From contig CBFFRP010000035.1 of the NCBI GenBank assembly GCA_965644295.1, positions 124,001-188,000 of the forward strand: 64,000 bases of DNA, in the 5' to 3' direction. How positions within the stretch are numbered: position 1 is the stretch's first letter; the number at the start of each line of letters is the position of its first letter. The notes below the pieces were generated by a model. The model was not told the DNA's origin. It worked only from the letters and a program-made list of their open reading frames with translations, and ran no database searches. Positions 1-12,300 of this stretch are shown piece by piece. Source of the DNA: Paraphysomonas bandaiensis (taxonomy: Eukaryota; Chrysophyceae). The translations under genes and the position numbers were made by a program.

Positions 1-1660
1 GATGTAGTGTTGTCTGAGGGCAATGATTCTCAAATGATATAATGAGCCTGAATACACCGTGAGACGTGTGTATGTGGACATATTTCTGCTGAGCCCTCAG
101 TCGCTGTATTGTATTTTATTGTATTTTATTGTATGTATTGATGTGAATAAATTGGGAGTACGATATTGTTGTAATGTATGTGTATTGTTGCAGATCTGCG
201 GGTGGCATTTCACAATGGCTGTGTATATACGCTTCCATGCGTTTTGGCAGGTGTGGCCGGTGTGTGCAGACACTACGAGTACATCTATAATAGGGCAGGG
301 TATGTATAACGTATATATGTGTGTATATGTGATGTGGGCTGTGATGGTAACCAATGATAGGACAGAATGCATTCGTGATAATCACCGTTTGCAGTAATGT
401 CGACACTTTATCCCTGAGCCTGTATACCTGACGTCAATATATTGGTGTTGTGTTGTGTTGTGTTGGTTATGTATTTCGGTTATTGTTTGTATATATTAGA
501 AGATGTAGTGTTGTCTGAGGGCAATGATTCTCAAATGATATAATGAGCCTGAATACACCGTGAGACGTGTGTATGTGGACATATTTCTGCTGAGCCCTCA
601 GTCGCTGTATTGTATTGTATTTTACTGTATGTATTTAGGTGATGTTATTGGGAGTACGATATTGTTGTAATGTATGTGTATTGTTGCAGATCTGCGGGTG
701 GCATTTCACAATGGCTGTGTATATACGCTTCCATGCGTTTTGGCAGGTGTGGCCGGTGTGTGCAGACACTACGAGTACATCTATAATAGGGCAGGGTATG
801 TATAACGTATATATGTGTGTATATGTGATGTGGGCTGTGATGGTAACCAATGATAGGACAGAATGCATTCGTGATAATCACCGTTTGCAGTAATGTCGAC
901 ATTTTATCCCTGAGCCTGTATACCTGACGTCAATATATTGGTGTTGTGTTGTGTTGGTTATGTATTTCGGTTATTGTTGTCTGGGGGCAATGATTCTCAA
1001 ATGATATAATGAGCCTGAATACACCGTGAGTCGTGTGTATGTGGACATATTTCTGCTGGGCCCTCAGTCGCTGTATTGTATTGTATTTTACTGTATGTAT
1101 TTAGGTGATGTTATTGGGAGTACGATATTGTTGTAATGTATGTGTATTGTTGCAGATCTGCGGGTGGCATTTCACAATGGCTGTGTATATACGCTTCCAT
1201 GCGTTTTGGCAGGTGTGGCCGGTGTGTGCAGACACTACGAGTACATCTATAATAGGGCAGGGTATGTATAACGTATATATGTGTGTATATGTGATGTGAG
1301 CTGTGATGGTAACCAATGATAGGACAGAATGCATTCGTGGTAATCACCGTTTGCAGTAATGTCGACACTTTATCCCTGAGCCTGTATACCTGACGTCAAT
1401 ATATTGGTGTTGTGTTGATTATGTATTTCGCTTATTGTTGTCTGAGGGCAATGATTCTCAAATGATATAATGAGCCTGAATACACCGTGAGACGTGTGTA
1501 TGTGGACATATTTCTGCTGAGCCGTCAGTCGCTGTATTGTATTGTATTGCATTTTATTGTATGTATTGATGTGAATGAATTGTGAGTACGATATTGTTGT
1601 AATGTATGTGTATTGTTGCAGATCTGCGGGTGGCTTCACAATGGCTGTGTATATATAGAA
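1..1660. repeat. Tandem satellite, about 3.4 copies of a 460-500 bp unit
   Basis: The motif CAATGATTCTCAAATGATAT recurs at 21, 522, 988 and 1449, giving spacings of 501, 466 and 461 bp. Copies are nearly identical, and the last breaks off near 1650. Length differences lie in internal short repeats (TGTTG and TGTAT runs). Each copy carries short open frames on both strands, which follow from the repetition and are not credible genes. The array may continue to the left of the window. Confidence 0.93.
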
Positions 1661-3580
1661 GTTTTATATCGTTAGGTTACGTCTTACGTTGTTTATGCAC
1701 AATACGTGGCTAGTAGTGAAGTATGTTTAGATTTAGGCACCACCGTTGGTCAATATCGGTTACCTGTACATTACACCTTGAGAACATTACTCTCAACCCA
1801 GAATTCCGCTTTACGTGGCGTATAGAGAGTAGTGGTCATACACCGAGATAACTTCTAGTGTACGGTACTGATAAAGAAATAGTTTACCTGAAGTTTCAAT
1901 CAACAAAGAATTTTAATATGATAGTGTCACCTATTTTATACCTTCAACATTTCTTATTATCTTCCGTATGTAGACGGCAAAGTATATTTTGCACATGTTT
2001 CTGTTTTGTAAGTTTAGGTTTGCGCGTATATGCCGCAGCTTGAATACTCTACGCATATTATTTTATACTTTGGACTAGTTATTTACCACATGTGCGTACA
2101 AATAAGCAAATACAAGATATGTGGATATCTTAGCTCTTAGCTGTTCTATGTATCGATTTTGTAGTTCCTCCATGATCTCAGGAGGCTAGCAGAGAAGAGA
2201 AAAGGAATATATAATTATTTTGCACTGAAGGATAAAAACCACCTGTCACAAGGCGATATAAATCCTGAAAAGATACTAACTAATAATTGTATCACTGGAA
2301 AGATACGAACCAAAACTCTAAAACTTTTGAAAAAATTCAAACCTTGTGATTTTTCTAATAAGATGGGGTCTCGTACCACTGTATCTGCAGAGTGAGAGGT
2401 ACTCAGACTGTTATGATCACTGAAATATACAAAACAGAAACAATATCGATCAGTGATGAAGAAACAAAAGTTGGAGTCGTTAAAAATAACTTGAGAACAA
2501 GATGACTTGAAGAAAATAAACTCTAACACAAGTGATGGGCGTCGATTGCGTCAACGAAAACGTAATATGATCTATAGGTTTAAGGTATGACTTAATATGA
2601 ATTTATTGTGGATGTGTATACAGCATCTTCAGCGACTGCGTAGTCTAAATTTATCATAAATATAATATATAGCAGGAATGTGAATCACATAATTTGTTGT
2701 GTTTATTCCTTCTTATCAGGAACACAATCGTTGTGGTCATGATGACGAGAATCGTAAATAGAAAATATGAAGATCATGATACTGCTGTAGAGCAGACCCC
2801 ATACGTGGTCAAGAGAAGGGTTCGACTGGGATGCATCAGTGGCATATACAGTACTGTATAATATCTGTTCCAATAGGGGTTGTGTGCATAAGCAGATAGA
2901 CTGAAAGCTATCAAGGATATAAGTAGACCTTAAGGACTCATGAATTGCGAGAATAGGCAGTGGCCCCCTCACTTGTATATATCAGCGCATGCAGTCCTCG
3001 CCTGAGATGTATATGTATCTATATACTCGCTGTACATGCATGCAGCAGTCACATATACCGCTACCTTTCACTCTACCGGCACCGAGCTCACAGTTCATCT
3101 GCTGGATACTGTTATACTCGCTTGTGCCTGTGTGCATGTGCATATGCATATGCATGTGCTGAGGAGTCTGGCCAGTCCCTGAGACCGCAAGATACGACAG
3201 CAGTTAGACTTGACCTGATTTTAGGATTAAAAGTGAAAAATTGCTTGTTTTTCGGAAAATCCTGTATTTTAATGAAAGTGCTGTATATATAGCGGTATTC
3301 CCCCCGTGTACAGTAGAATGAAAATGCACGCTATGCGGTCGGAATACTGTACTATACTTTAGTATACTGCACTGTATATGGTGTGGACGGTGTGTTTGGG
3401 ACAGCACAGAGCTGCATCTCGCATCTCGTGCCCCTCATGAGCCTCTCAGTGACAGCACGGCCTTCAACATACTCAACAACTCGCTCCTTTTTACCGTCTG
3501 TGTTGCATGTTTACCCTCTTCAGTAGTCCCTCTATTCCATACTAATATCACATGTGTTGAGCGTGATTAGCTATAGGATA
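1661..3580. other. Intergenic, no confident gene
   Basis: AT-rich spacer between the satellite and the sulfotransferase gene. Around 2181-2400 (+) about 70 codons stay open and encode a lysine-rich peptide that ends in TGA, with a second open stretch in another frame directly after it. This could be a decayed exon or transposon remnant, but I recognise no family. Nothing else convincing was seen. Confidence 0.5.
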
Positions 3581-4723
3581 ATGCCTCTACTAAGACGCCT
3601 CTACAGAGTGCTGCTGGTGGCCTCTCTGATAGCAGGGCCTCATTTTTTTGTTAATTCATTACACGAAATGACACTATCTAATCCATTCACAGAGCCGAAT
3701 ATCCGGCAAATCCTTCCGTTACCGCCTCCACATTCGTCCAGCCGAATCAAAGGACGGGTGCCTGATGATCATATGAGTGAAACACATCCGAATACACTTA
3801 GCAGAAAAAAGAAGAGAAGCGTTCCTGGTATGACACGTCCAAAACGATTAAAACACACCACAGTTCGTAGCAACGTGGTGGATATGTCTGAAGCTTTTAA
3901 AAATAAAACTATATATATTCACTTTCACAAAGGTTTGTATTGATGCAATAATTATTCGCCCATCTCAAGTTAATAATTTGTAGCTGGGGGGTCTGCAATG
4001 TGTCGTTCTTTCAAAAGAGCCGGAGTCAATGTAGATGTTTCCAACAACTGTAATTGCAACAAACTGCAATTATCATTTTTCCCTCAAAGAGAAGCCGCGG
4101 TATTGCAGCAATTCGGGAGGTCTGATTTATGTGCAATTGAACGACCAACGTTTTACAATACAGTTAATCGTTTTGAAGCTTTTGCGAAGAATTTTGCTGG
4201 AGTAAAGATTGCTACCCTGCGAGACCCTTGGGAGAGATTTATGTCCACTTATGCAATGAATTACCGAATATGTATGAAAGCTCAGAACTGTGAAAGGAAA
4301 TTGTCTGCCACACAGTTTTATGAACTAAGAGTTCGTATTAAACCATTTGTTTCTCTCTATGGCTGGACGAATATGCCAAATTACTATACGCGATTTTTAA
4401 ATGGTTTGGGTAATACTGCCGTGGCGATAACAGATTCTCACCTTGCAGTAGCTAAAAGGATACTTACTCTATTTGATGGAGTTTTTTTCCTAAATCAAGA
4501 TCGCGACGAAGTTAGCTCGAGAATAGCGGCGCTGCTGCACGTGTCCAACTTTACCCAAGAAGTGGATAGTCCTATTGCTAAAAACGAACACTGCGATCCT
4601 TTTAGTGAAGTGAACCAAGTGCTCCACCGACGATATGTGAAGGACAATCGCATTGACTACGAACTTATGAAATGGGCTGCTGATCACTTCAATATTACAC
4701 TGGTTGAACGCCAGAAATTGTGA
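3581..4723 (+). CDS. Membrane-anchored sulfotransferase-like protein
   Basis: Two exons, 3581-3932 and 3984-4723, joined over a 51-bp GT-AG intron, encode 363 residues. The intron splits the alanine codon of the PAPS-binding loop, and splicing restores IHFHKAGGSAMC, the 5'-phosphosulfate loop seen in HxHKxGGT-type sulfotransferases. A second motif, RDPWERFMSTY (near residue 200), fits the 3'-phosphate-binding segment. An N-terminal hydrophobic stretch (residues 8-24) after a basic start suggests a type II Golgi anchor. By family knowledge it would transfer sulfate from PAPS to a carbohydrate or protein; the acceptor cannot be told. The ATG at 3581 is the first in frame that gives this anchor. 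Confidence 0.82.
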
Positions 4724-5787
4724 ATATCATCAACTACGTAAGTGTAGTTGATTAAAATCAGAAGTCATATAGAGAATTTGTATTACTTTACCACAACTAA
4801 AGTGCTTTGAAGCAAACATTATAAAATATCGTCATATTATCTGTCCGTCTTTTATTAATATCCTTCATTCCGTAAGGATTCTCCTGTATGATATTCTTTA
4901 GAAAAATCTTCGCATTGCATCGTGTATTAGATATAAGTAGATAAGTAGCACAATGCTATCACTAAGATATGTTTACTCAACAAAAAAGTCACATAATCAG
5001 GTTAGCCAATGACACGTGCTAATAGCTAATAGGATACGTATCTTGACACCTTATGACGGCGTATGAAATGATTGCCCCTAATACCTTCCCTCAACAAAGT
5101 CGGACTCGCCCCTTTTGTGGTGTTCTGGGGGATAAGTAACGGAGATATTTCTGCGGGAAACTAACGTGAGCCGCATATATAGTCAGCAGATATTGTTCTG
5201 TCCACTCATAGCCAACAGTGCTTGTGTGGTACATGGGACACTAATAAGTATTCCTTGTTCCTTGTGTAGTGTGTAGACGTCTTTGGGCCTTGACGAATAA
5301 ACAGTAAACAGACATCCGGGACAGGGCCCACCTCAAGGGTAGCCGGGGTATTGGGCTGCTTGCTGAAGTCAAGCATCCGGGCTGTTCACCTTAAGGACTC
5401 AAAAATCCTGAAGTTAGCAGAGTCAGGTATATCAATATTCTGCTTGCTCAATGAGTTCGCTTTCAATTATAAAGCGAAAGTGGTTGTACCTTGGTGCTTG
5501 CGGTGACGCTCAAGCAGCTTTCGCAGCGTTAAATAGTAGGATATCAGAGTTCAGCACTAGTTAGTTATATTGTTTTGCTACATTAGTTCTGACTCTTACA
5601 CGCCAATTGCTAATAATCAAACATTAATAGCATTTCTTTGGATTACAAGCGTGTTGCAATATATATTAATAGTTTATAGTGCTTTATATTGTTAAGTAAT
5701 TGAATCTACCAATCACAATATTGCATATAAATGGAAATTGTTGCTACCCTGAACAGCAACATATGAGCGCTATATTCAACACTCCGG
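4724..5787. other. Intergenic spacer holding an interspersed repeat
   Basis: No coding signal. It contains repeat copy A (5088-5627) and AT-rich flanks between the sulfotransferase and the convergent Nudix gene. Confidence 0.7.
5088..5627 (+). repeat. Interspersed repeat, copy A (about 540 bp)
   Basis: Starts near CCCTCAACAAAG and ends near a CTAATAATCAAACATT stretch. It matches 37423-37924 closely and 37040-37392 in part, with shared blocks such as GCTTGCGGTGACGC and CCGGGGTATTGGGCTG. There is no open frame, so it is a non-autonomous element. Its class (SINE, LTR or other) is not clear from these copies. Confidence 0.85.
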
Positions 5788-6762
5788 TTAGGTTTCGTAA
5801 GCTGCATTTACAAACATCACATTAGCTCTCCTTTTACCGATTCCCAAGGGAAAAGTTTTGGAAATTAATCCACCTGTATCCCTTGTACTCGCGTTAGTAC
5901 TAACAGAATAAGCTGTACGAAAACATTGACCGAAAGCAGTGTCTGGAGCATATAAAGGATGCTTTAACACTGTTGACATGGGTATCCATTTGCAAGCCGC
6001 AACTTCACCCTCCTGAGGCACAATGGGTTGAGTTTCATCTACGGGTCTCAAAATAGAAACACAATACAAGTCAGATGCACTTTCACGAGCTGGACTATTT
6101 CCTTTGTGCCCTTCCACCATAGCTACGAGACTCTGAAATGTGCAGTCGATACCAGTCTCTTCCTTCACTTCACGAACTACACCAGCACTTATATCTTCTC
6201 CTAATGAACAATATCCCCCAGGTAGTTTCCATAAATCAATTCCCGCAGCGGGTCCAGTTTGCTCTTGTATGACAAGTAAGTCTAGATTAGAGTTCAATAC
6301 GAAACCAGCGGCAGCAATATAATGTGATGCCGCAGCGGGAAGCCGCGACTGCTCTTTGCCTCCGGGTAGCCAAGTGCACATTAGGAGATAGTTAGAACTG
6401 GAATGATGAAACCAGAATCCATTATCTACTGCAGCGGGAATAAGTTCTGACGATTCAATTGGGATTCGAAGCCATACACCACGTCGTTTCATTTCTCTCC
6501 AACTCTGTATTGAATGAGCCAAACGAGATCTAAAATCGGAAACTAACATTCCACTGAGATTCTCAGTGATAATAATTCCATTGTAAGCATCAGTCTTCGC
6601 TTCCAATTGATGACAGTGGCTGTGACAGTCACGTGTCAGTGTCAGTGGTGTGCATGGATAAGACTGTCCTGCACGAACATACAGTCCACAGCATGACGAC
6701 TTGCGTCGATATATTCGAAAACACAAAGTACTTGAATGCCTTAGCAAAGACCGTAGATGCAT
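5788..6762 (-). CDS. NUDT6: NUDT6-like Nudix hydrolase
   Basis: Single exon of 324 residues. The Nudix box is complete: a GGYCSLGED lead, then REVKEETGI, matching GX5EX7REUXEEXGU around residues 190-212. Upstream lies the NUDT6-type N-terminal domain, with VWLRIPIESSELIPAA followed by a GFWFHH block, also found in plant NUDX2/7-type enzymes. The family hydrolyses nucleoside diphosphates linked to another moiety, such as ADP-ribose or NADH; the exact substrate is not predictable. The start chosen, ATG at 6762, yields an Arg/Ser-rich acid-free leader that may be a mitochondrial presequence. A GTG two codons upstream was ignored. It diverges from the SDR gene at 7236. Confidence 0.88.
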   Translation of the reverse strand: MHLRSLLRHSSTLCFRIYRRKSSCCGLYVRAGQSYPCTPLTLTRDCHSHCHQLEAKTDAYNGIIITENLSGMLVSDFRSRLAHSIQSWREMKRRGVWLRIPIESSELIPAAVDNGFWFHHSSSNYLLMCTWLPGGKEQSRLPAAASHYIAAAGFVLNSNLDLLVIQEQTGPAAGIDLWKLPGGYCSLGEDISAGVVREVKEETGIDCTFQSLVAMVEGHKGNSPARESASDLYCVSILRPVDETQPIVPQEGEVAACKWIPMSTVLKHPLYAPDTAFGQCFRTAYSVSTNASTRDTGGLISKTFPLGIGKRRANVMFVNAAYET

Positions 6763-7235
6763 AGACACGCACTGTTGTTGTTGATAGAAACCAGATCAGT
6801 TCTTGGATACACGAGATGCACTGCAAGATCCACCTGCCTGGTCTCACTGTCTCTATGACTGCGACCGTCACTCTCCCTGACAGACAACTGTACACTGCGG
6901 TATACGTAGCTGTACTCTGTACCTGTCTATTCCTTCTGCTGTACGCCTGTACGCGTACTGCTGTATACGGTGAGCATATTGTACCGGCAGTATCTCCATA
7001 TATCACAGTCTATACAGCAGTACCAGTACCAGTACCAGTACCAGTACCAGTACCAGTACTGAACGGCGCGGTATCCTGGCTGTAGAGTATCATTCGCTCT
7101 TAGATCTCTCGTCGGTGTGTCTGCCGTATCTCCACATCACGATAGATACACACCTCACCTCACCTCACCTCATCGTGCCCCTTGAACCACACTGCAGTTC
7201 ATATATAGGCATACCTGAGACTGTACAGTATCAGT
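6763..7235. promoter_or_regulatory. Divergent promoter spacer between the Nudix and SDR genes
   Basis: This 473-bp spacer separates two divergently transcribed starts. It holds a CCAGTA hexanucleotide microsatellite (about 7019-7060), a CACCT run (about 7146-7171) and the recurring element TATACAGCAGTA at 7011-7022. Its role as a shared promoter is inferred from position only. Confidence 0.5.
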
Positions 7236-8447
7236 ATGATGGTGAGATGGGCTCTGTCTGTCCCGGATGTTATACATAAGCTCACAGGGTTCGTGTGTCT
7301 GTCTTTATATGATCACGTGCGTGTGATGCTACCCGGGCTAAAGACAGTTAAAGGAGAGATATGTCTGATCACAGGGGCGGGGTCAGGGATCGGCAGAGGG
7401 ATCGCTATCGAGGTAACGGACTCAATCATAGTGATGCTGTTGTTGAGGTGATGCGTGTGTATGTGTATGTATGTGATGCAGCTGTCGAAGATAGGCGCTA
7501 CTGTAGTGCTGTGGGATATTAACACGAAAGGAGTCGAAGAAACAGCAGCTCTTATTCGTCATGCAGGCGGAAACGCTGTATGTTATAAAGTTGATGTTAC
7601 CAATAGAGATGCAGTGTATGCCGTTGCTGATTGCGTGAGGCGTGAAGTTGGTGACGTGACGATACTAGTCAACAATGCTGGAATAGTGTCAGGGAAACGA
7701 ATATTTGATCCTGAAAATAATGATGATTATATGGTTAAAACAATACAAGTTAATACGATATCGCATTTTTGGACAGTTAAGGCTTTTCTTCCCCATATGA
7801 TTGAACTGAATCACGGGCACCTAGTCACCATTGCATCCTCAGCTGGTATGGTTGGTGTCAACGGTTTGGCCGATTATTGTGCTTCAAAGTTTGGAGCAAT
7901 TGGGTTTCATGAGTCTGTGGCAGCCGAATTGCATAATTTGAAGAAATTTGGAGTTAAAACCACTGTCGTAAACCCTTACTTCATTGACACTGGAATGTTC
8001 GATGGCGTTCGGTCAACGTAAGTACTTGTTTCATGAGATTTACGTCACAGCATATGTATTGTATTTTACACTGTACCAATATGCTTGTGTTGATAATATC
8101 GGTCAATTACAGGAACTTGTGAATGTGTTCGTTATTTTTAAATTGGAAATGCTATTCATTGTGCCTTCTTACTTCACCACGCACTGCATACAACAACATA
8201 TGTAATATCATTGCGCTGACTTTTTACCGTTGTACATAGCAATGAGTTGTTTCTCCCCGTGTTGGAGCCTGCATATGTAGTAAAACGCGTGATACGCGGC
8301 ATCCGAAAAAATATCACAATCGTGAACATGCCATGGATGGTCTCGATAGTATATTTTCTCAAGTGCTTTCCTTATGCAGCGCAGATGTACATAGGAGATT
8401 ACTTTAAGGTTGGCAATACCATGGATAATTTTAGAGGAAGGAATTAG
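7236..8447 (+). CDS. Short-chain dehydrogenase/reductase, RDH10/HSD17B11-like
   Basis: Exons 7236-7412, 7482-8017 and 8240-8447 (introns 69 and 222 bp) encode 306 residues. The classical SDR signature is complete: TGAGSGIG dinucleotide loop, NNAG, catalytic Ser in ASSAGM and the YCASK Tyr-x3-Lys pair. The C-terminal blocks NPYFIDTGMFDGV and FLPVLEPAYV resemble the SDR16C group (RDH10, HSD17B11/13), which oxidise or reduce retinoids and steroids on membranes. The hydrophobic N-terminus could anchor it to ER or lipid droplets. Start ATG at 7236; a second Met follows directly. The substrate is inferred from family only. Confidence 0.9.
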
Positions 8448-9371
8448 CTGTGACTCAGAGTGTTTGGTTGATGTTTGATATGCTCGTGATAAAAGATGAG
8501 AAGTATAACCCTGAAGATTTTGCTGGAATGGAAGAAATCGTAATGGTGACTAGTTTGGATAAATCTAAAAGGAATTGTGTTATTCGCCTGCACTCATTCG
8601 GAGAGCTACACAGAAACGCATAGAATAGATTCTGCAACAACTAGGACGGAAATATATATGTTCCTACTAAATTTATTTTAGTTCCTACTAAACTAAAAAG
8701 AGCCATTTATTCCTAATATATTTAGACGCTTCTTAAGTTAATAAAGGAGGCTGAGCCTACAAAGTATTTCAGACATTCCTACATTCCTACATTCCTACTA
8801 AGTTACTTTTATCGATTCTAGATTCTACTAAATTTCAATACTGTTTACGTGCCAATTTTAGTTTAGTAGTAACAACTGCTAAATTTAGTAGGAATTAATG
8901 TGTTGAGTTCTGCTATATGAGAGTAATTGAAATCTGCAGTTATATGTTATATGGTATTTAAATTTTAAATTATAACCGTTACGAGTAGTATACAGTTGTG
9001 GTTAATCGTACTATGAGATAAATGGTGATGAGTATATAGTAGTGAAAAAGGAATATGGTGACAAAGTAAGATCGTACGAGAAATGAACGGTAGTAAGAGA
9101 TAACACGAAATTGATGAATGCTATTGATTATAATTTATAATAAAATGGAAACTTTAGTAGGTTAAAAATGACACCAACAACTAGAACGAACAGTATCAGA
9201 TTACCTCATTTTAAAACTTTACTTGAAAGAGATATCAACAAAAATACAATATTCATGAAAACGTAACTACCGGACACTGCCAAAAAAAGGAACCAAAAAT
9301 ACTCCTATCACTACACTTCAACTCTTCTACAGTCATTATAGCTATCACGCCATTTCTAAACAGCGCTAAGA
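8448..9371. other. Intergenic, contains an inverted-repeat element
   Basis: AT-rich spacer between two convergent genes. It holds the inverted repeat at 8661-8894 and a short ATTCCTAC triplication near 8776-8800. No coding signal beyond these. Confidence 0.6.
8661..8894. mobile_element. Possible short MITE-like inverted repeat
   Basis: TTCCTACTAAATTTA at 8661-8675 is repeated inverted at about 8880-8894, and further TTCCTACTAAA pieces occur inside. The 234-bp interval is AT-rich and non-coding. I could not read a clean target-site duplication, so the class is unknown. Confidence 0.45.
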
Positions 9372-12300
9372 CTATGAATCTTCACTTCCAATTTTCTCTA
9401 GACGAGCTGCAGTAGCGGTATCAAGAAGTTCGTCCAAAACTCTTTTCATTAAATTTTTCTGTAACAGCGATGGTTAGAATATACTTCCAATACGAAACAA
9501 CAACAGCGATAATGATCCCATAACGAACCTGATACATTATTTGCAACCGTGCTGCGAAGTGAATGAAGTCAAGAAGCCCAATCTTGCCATCCCCATCAAT
9601 ATCAACTATCTCTAGAGCGTCTGCCGCATCACGTATTCCAGCCAAACCACCTGAATTACAACGACATATATATTGTTCGTGAGAACGTTAAAAGGCACAA
9701 AAGCTACGGGGCGCTACCTGTCTCTTCTCCATAGGCAACCAAATCTTCATAACCAATCATAGAGGAGCCAGAACTAAATGATATAAACATTACTTGGGTG
9801 CAGGACAGAGACAGAGAGCAGCACAGTTCTGACGGTATTCATACAAAAGTAAACGCTCAATGGAATATACAAATACATCAGCCCATAAATAACACATACC
9901 GATCAAAGAGCGAAAACAGTAATCGCAGCGCTAGCAATTCAGTATGAGTGAAATTAACCTATTCAGCATAAAGCCAGTGGCATCGAGTTGGTTAGTTTAC
10001 GACTGAAACAGGGAATCGGACAAAATATACAATTTATACATCGGGCACAGTTCTAACCTTCTTTTCACTATCAGGCCTATAGGAATGCAGGAAGTCGATA
10101 TCTACAGAGTCAGCAGGGGAAGGCGGACAAATTGAATCACCGCTTTGAAAACCGCTGGAAACATCCAATCTACAAGCGTTTCCCTATAGAGTGCATCAGT
10201 TGATATGCTAAAATGACACCTCGAGCATTGCATTCGTTTCCATATTTATAATACATTTCAGAAGTTTAATGCAATAAATTCACCTGTATCGCACTTGCCC
10301 TGGGTCTGCCTGTAGAGCTTTCTATTACATTGTCATCCCCAACGCCTAGTTGAGCTGAGCCACTTCCAAGAGATCCATCGTGAGAATGAGCTTTACACAA
10401 CATAGTATCGCCTGGGCGAGGAGAGCTTGAAAATATACTGTTATTAGCCACTGATACACTTGGCGACGTAGATATCTGGTGGTAGGTGGGGAGTGGGGAG
10501 AGGGAGTGCGCGCGTGGCGTCGTCGACACATCATTTAAAGACGAACGCCTCCCGCGACTTCTCGAGCTCTGAGATTCGCCAGGAATTGTCTATTACATTC
10601 ATATTAAATACGACACAGGATTAAATATACGTTCATGACGTATCACCGGACGCGAATTTAATATCTCATTTACACGGGTTGTTATCACCTGTGATCCATC
10701 TAACTCCACGCACATGGTTGACGGATCCAATGACGCCGATCGTTTCCGGTGTACAGTCTTTCTGTTCCTTAAATTCCTCTCTGTGTTTTCTCGAGCTTGT
10801 CGGTCAAATTTCTCACGGAGTGAGGCTACCATAGATGTGCGACCACGCTGAATGGTTTCACGGAATTCCTACCATAAAGTACAATAACACCAACCAGTCA
10901 CATACAAACCACATGGTGTGACATATACCGCTCCAAAAAAGCAGAAAATGATCATGTCATACAATCTACACATTTTAGGCTATGAGCGTACCAGCAATTC
11001 CTTCCGGTCGTTGCTCATGCGCGGATACTGTGGGTCACCCTCATGTAGAGTCACTGACGACCGCGTTTCGAACATTTTCTTTAAAGTAGATACAGATGTT
11101 TCCGGTTTCTCAGTTTCGGCCAGCTAATACATGACACACAACACATTCAACGTACATTAAGCGTTTAAAGTATTACATACCTCAAACTTTCGAGAGTGAG
11201 ATTTAATGGTCTACACAAATGCAAAAAGAGAAGTAAGCAAAAACCAACCACACTACATCCCAGTTGTACTGCAAACATATAGCCAACACCACTCCGTAAT
11301 ACGATATCTACGCATGAGCAAACTTGGCAAACTTACGTGCATGAACTTGGCAAGTTGATCGGGGTGGAGCTCGTTTATGGCATCTGAAGCGTGTGCCTGG
11401 GTATAGGTATTGCTCCGTAACAAGCTACCCTTGCACCTACGTATATACCACACACATTTAGATTAATTTCATTGTATGCAGTCTTGGATGGCTTCGTTAG
11501 AGTAGACGTAATTTCCAAAGAGAACATAAACCACACATATAAACACCAGTGAGCATATCAACCTTGAAACGTGTCCCATACTAACACTTGATCTCCGTGT
11601 GGGAGTGCCATCCTTGTTAGTTGGAGACTCCACAAAGCCTACATAAAATCATTCGAAATATTTAAATACGAAAAATATGCAAAAGTGAACACATGCACTT
11701 ATATCGCCACCTGACTGGGCTCTTTTGATAAAAGGATTCTGGGTTCCCCTAATATTCTCCAACTCAGCTTGTCGAGCCACCGCATCTGCTGTCCCTTCCA
11801 AGCGTGCATCTGTCGAACCTCGTCTCACCTGACTCAAAAATCCGCGTGGACTACTATTACTCCTGCTCATTTGTGAAAGTGTAAATTCTGGGGAGCGAGT
11901 TACTATGCAGGAGTCATCTCTAAAATGAGAGTGGCTACGATCAACCACAGATATACTCTTGCTTGTCTTTTTAATGCTATTGCTACGTCTCTTAACTTCG
12001 TGAGGTGAAAATGGGAGCAAATCAGATTTCTTTGCTTTACTAGTAGGTGTTGATTCCAACATATCAGGTGAGGTTGTTGGCAGCGATGTACACTGTGCAC
12101 TGGCATAGACAGCAGTTGACGGCTCACTCTTTCTCTCTTTCATCTTCCCCTTAGGCGTAGACTGTCCGCAAAACCCTTGGGGCTCATCAAGACTGTCCTC
12201 GCTGACGTGAGGTTCACTTGCATTACATGTGTTGCCATTCTTTTCGTCCTCATTTTCATCGATGGAATCAAAAATGCCACTATGCTTGAGTCGATAGGGT

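Noticed and set aside
59-1368. Repeated 60-110 codon frames in the satellite
   Set aside because: They recur on both strands of a tandem repeat and have no family resemblance; low-complexity flanks.
1-1660. CRISPR array
   Set aside because: The repeats are about 470 bp and contiguous without short unique spacers, and the genome is eukaryotic.
9421-9645. Single-exon reading of the last EF-hand exon that ends in FGRTS
   Set aside because: A 70-bp intron (9459-9528) with CAG/GTTCG and TTACAG borders gives a better C-terminus, and the whole 20-exon frame sums to a multiple of three.
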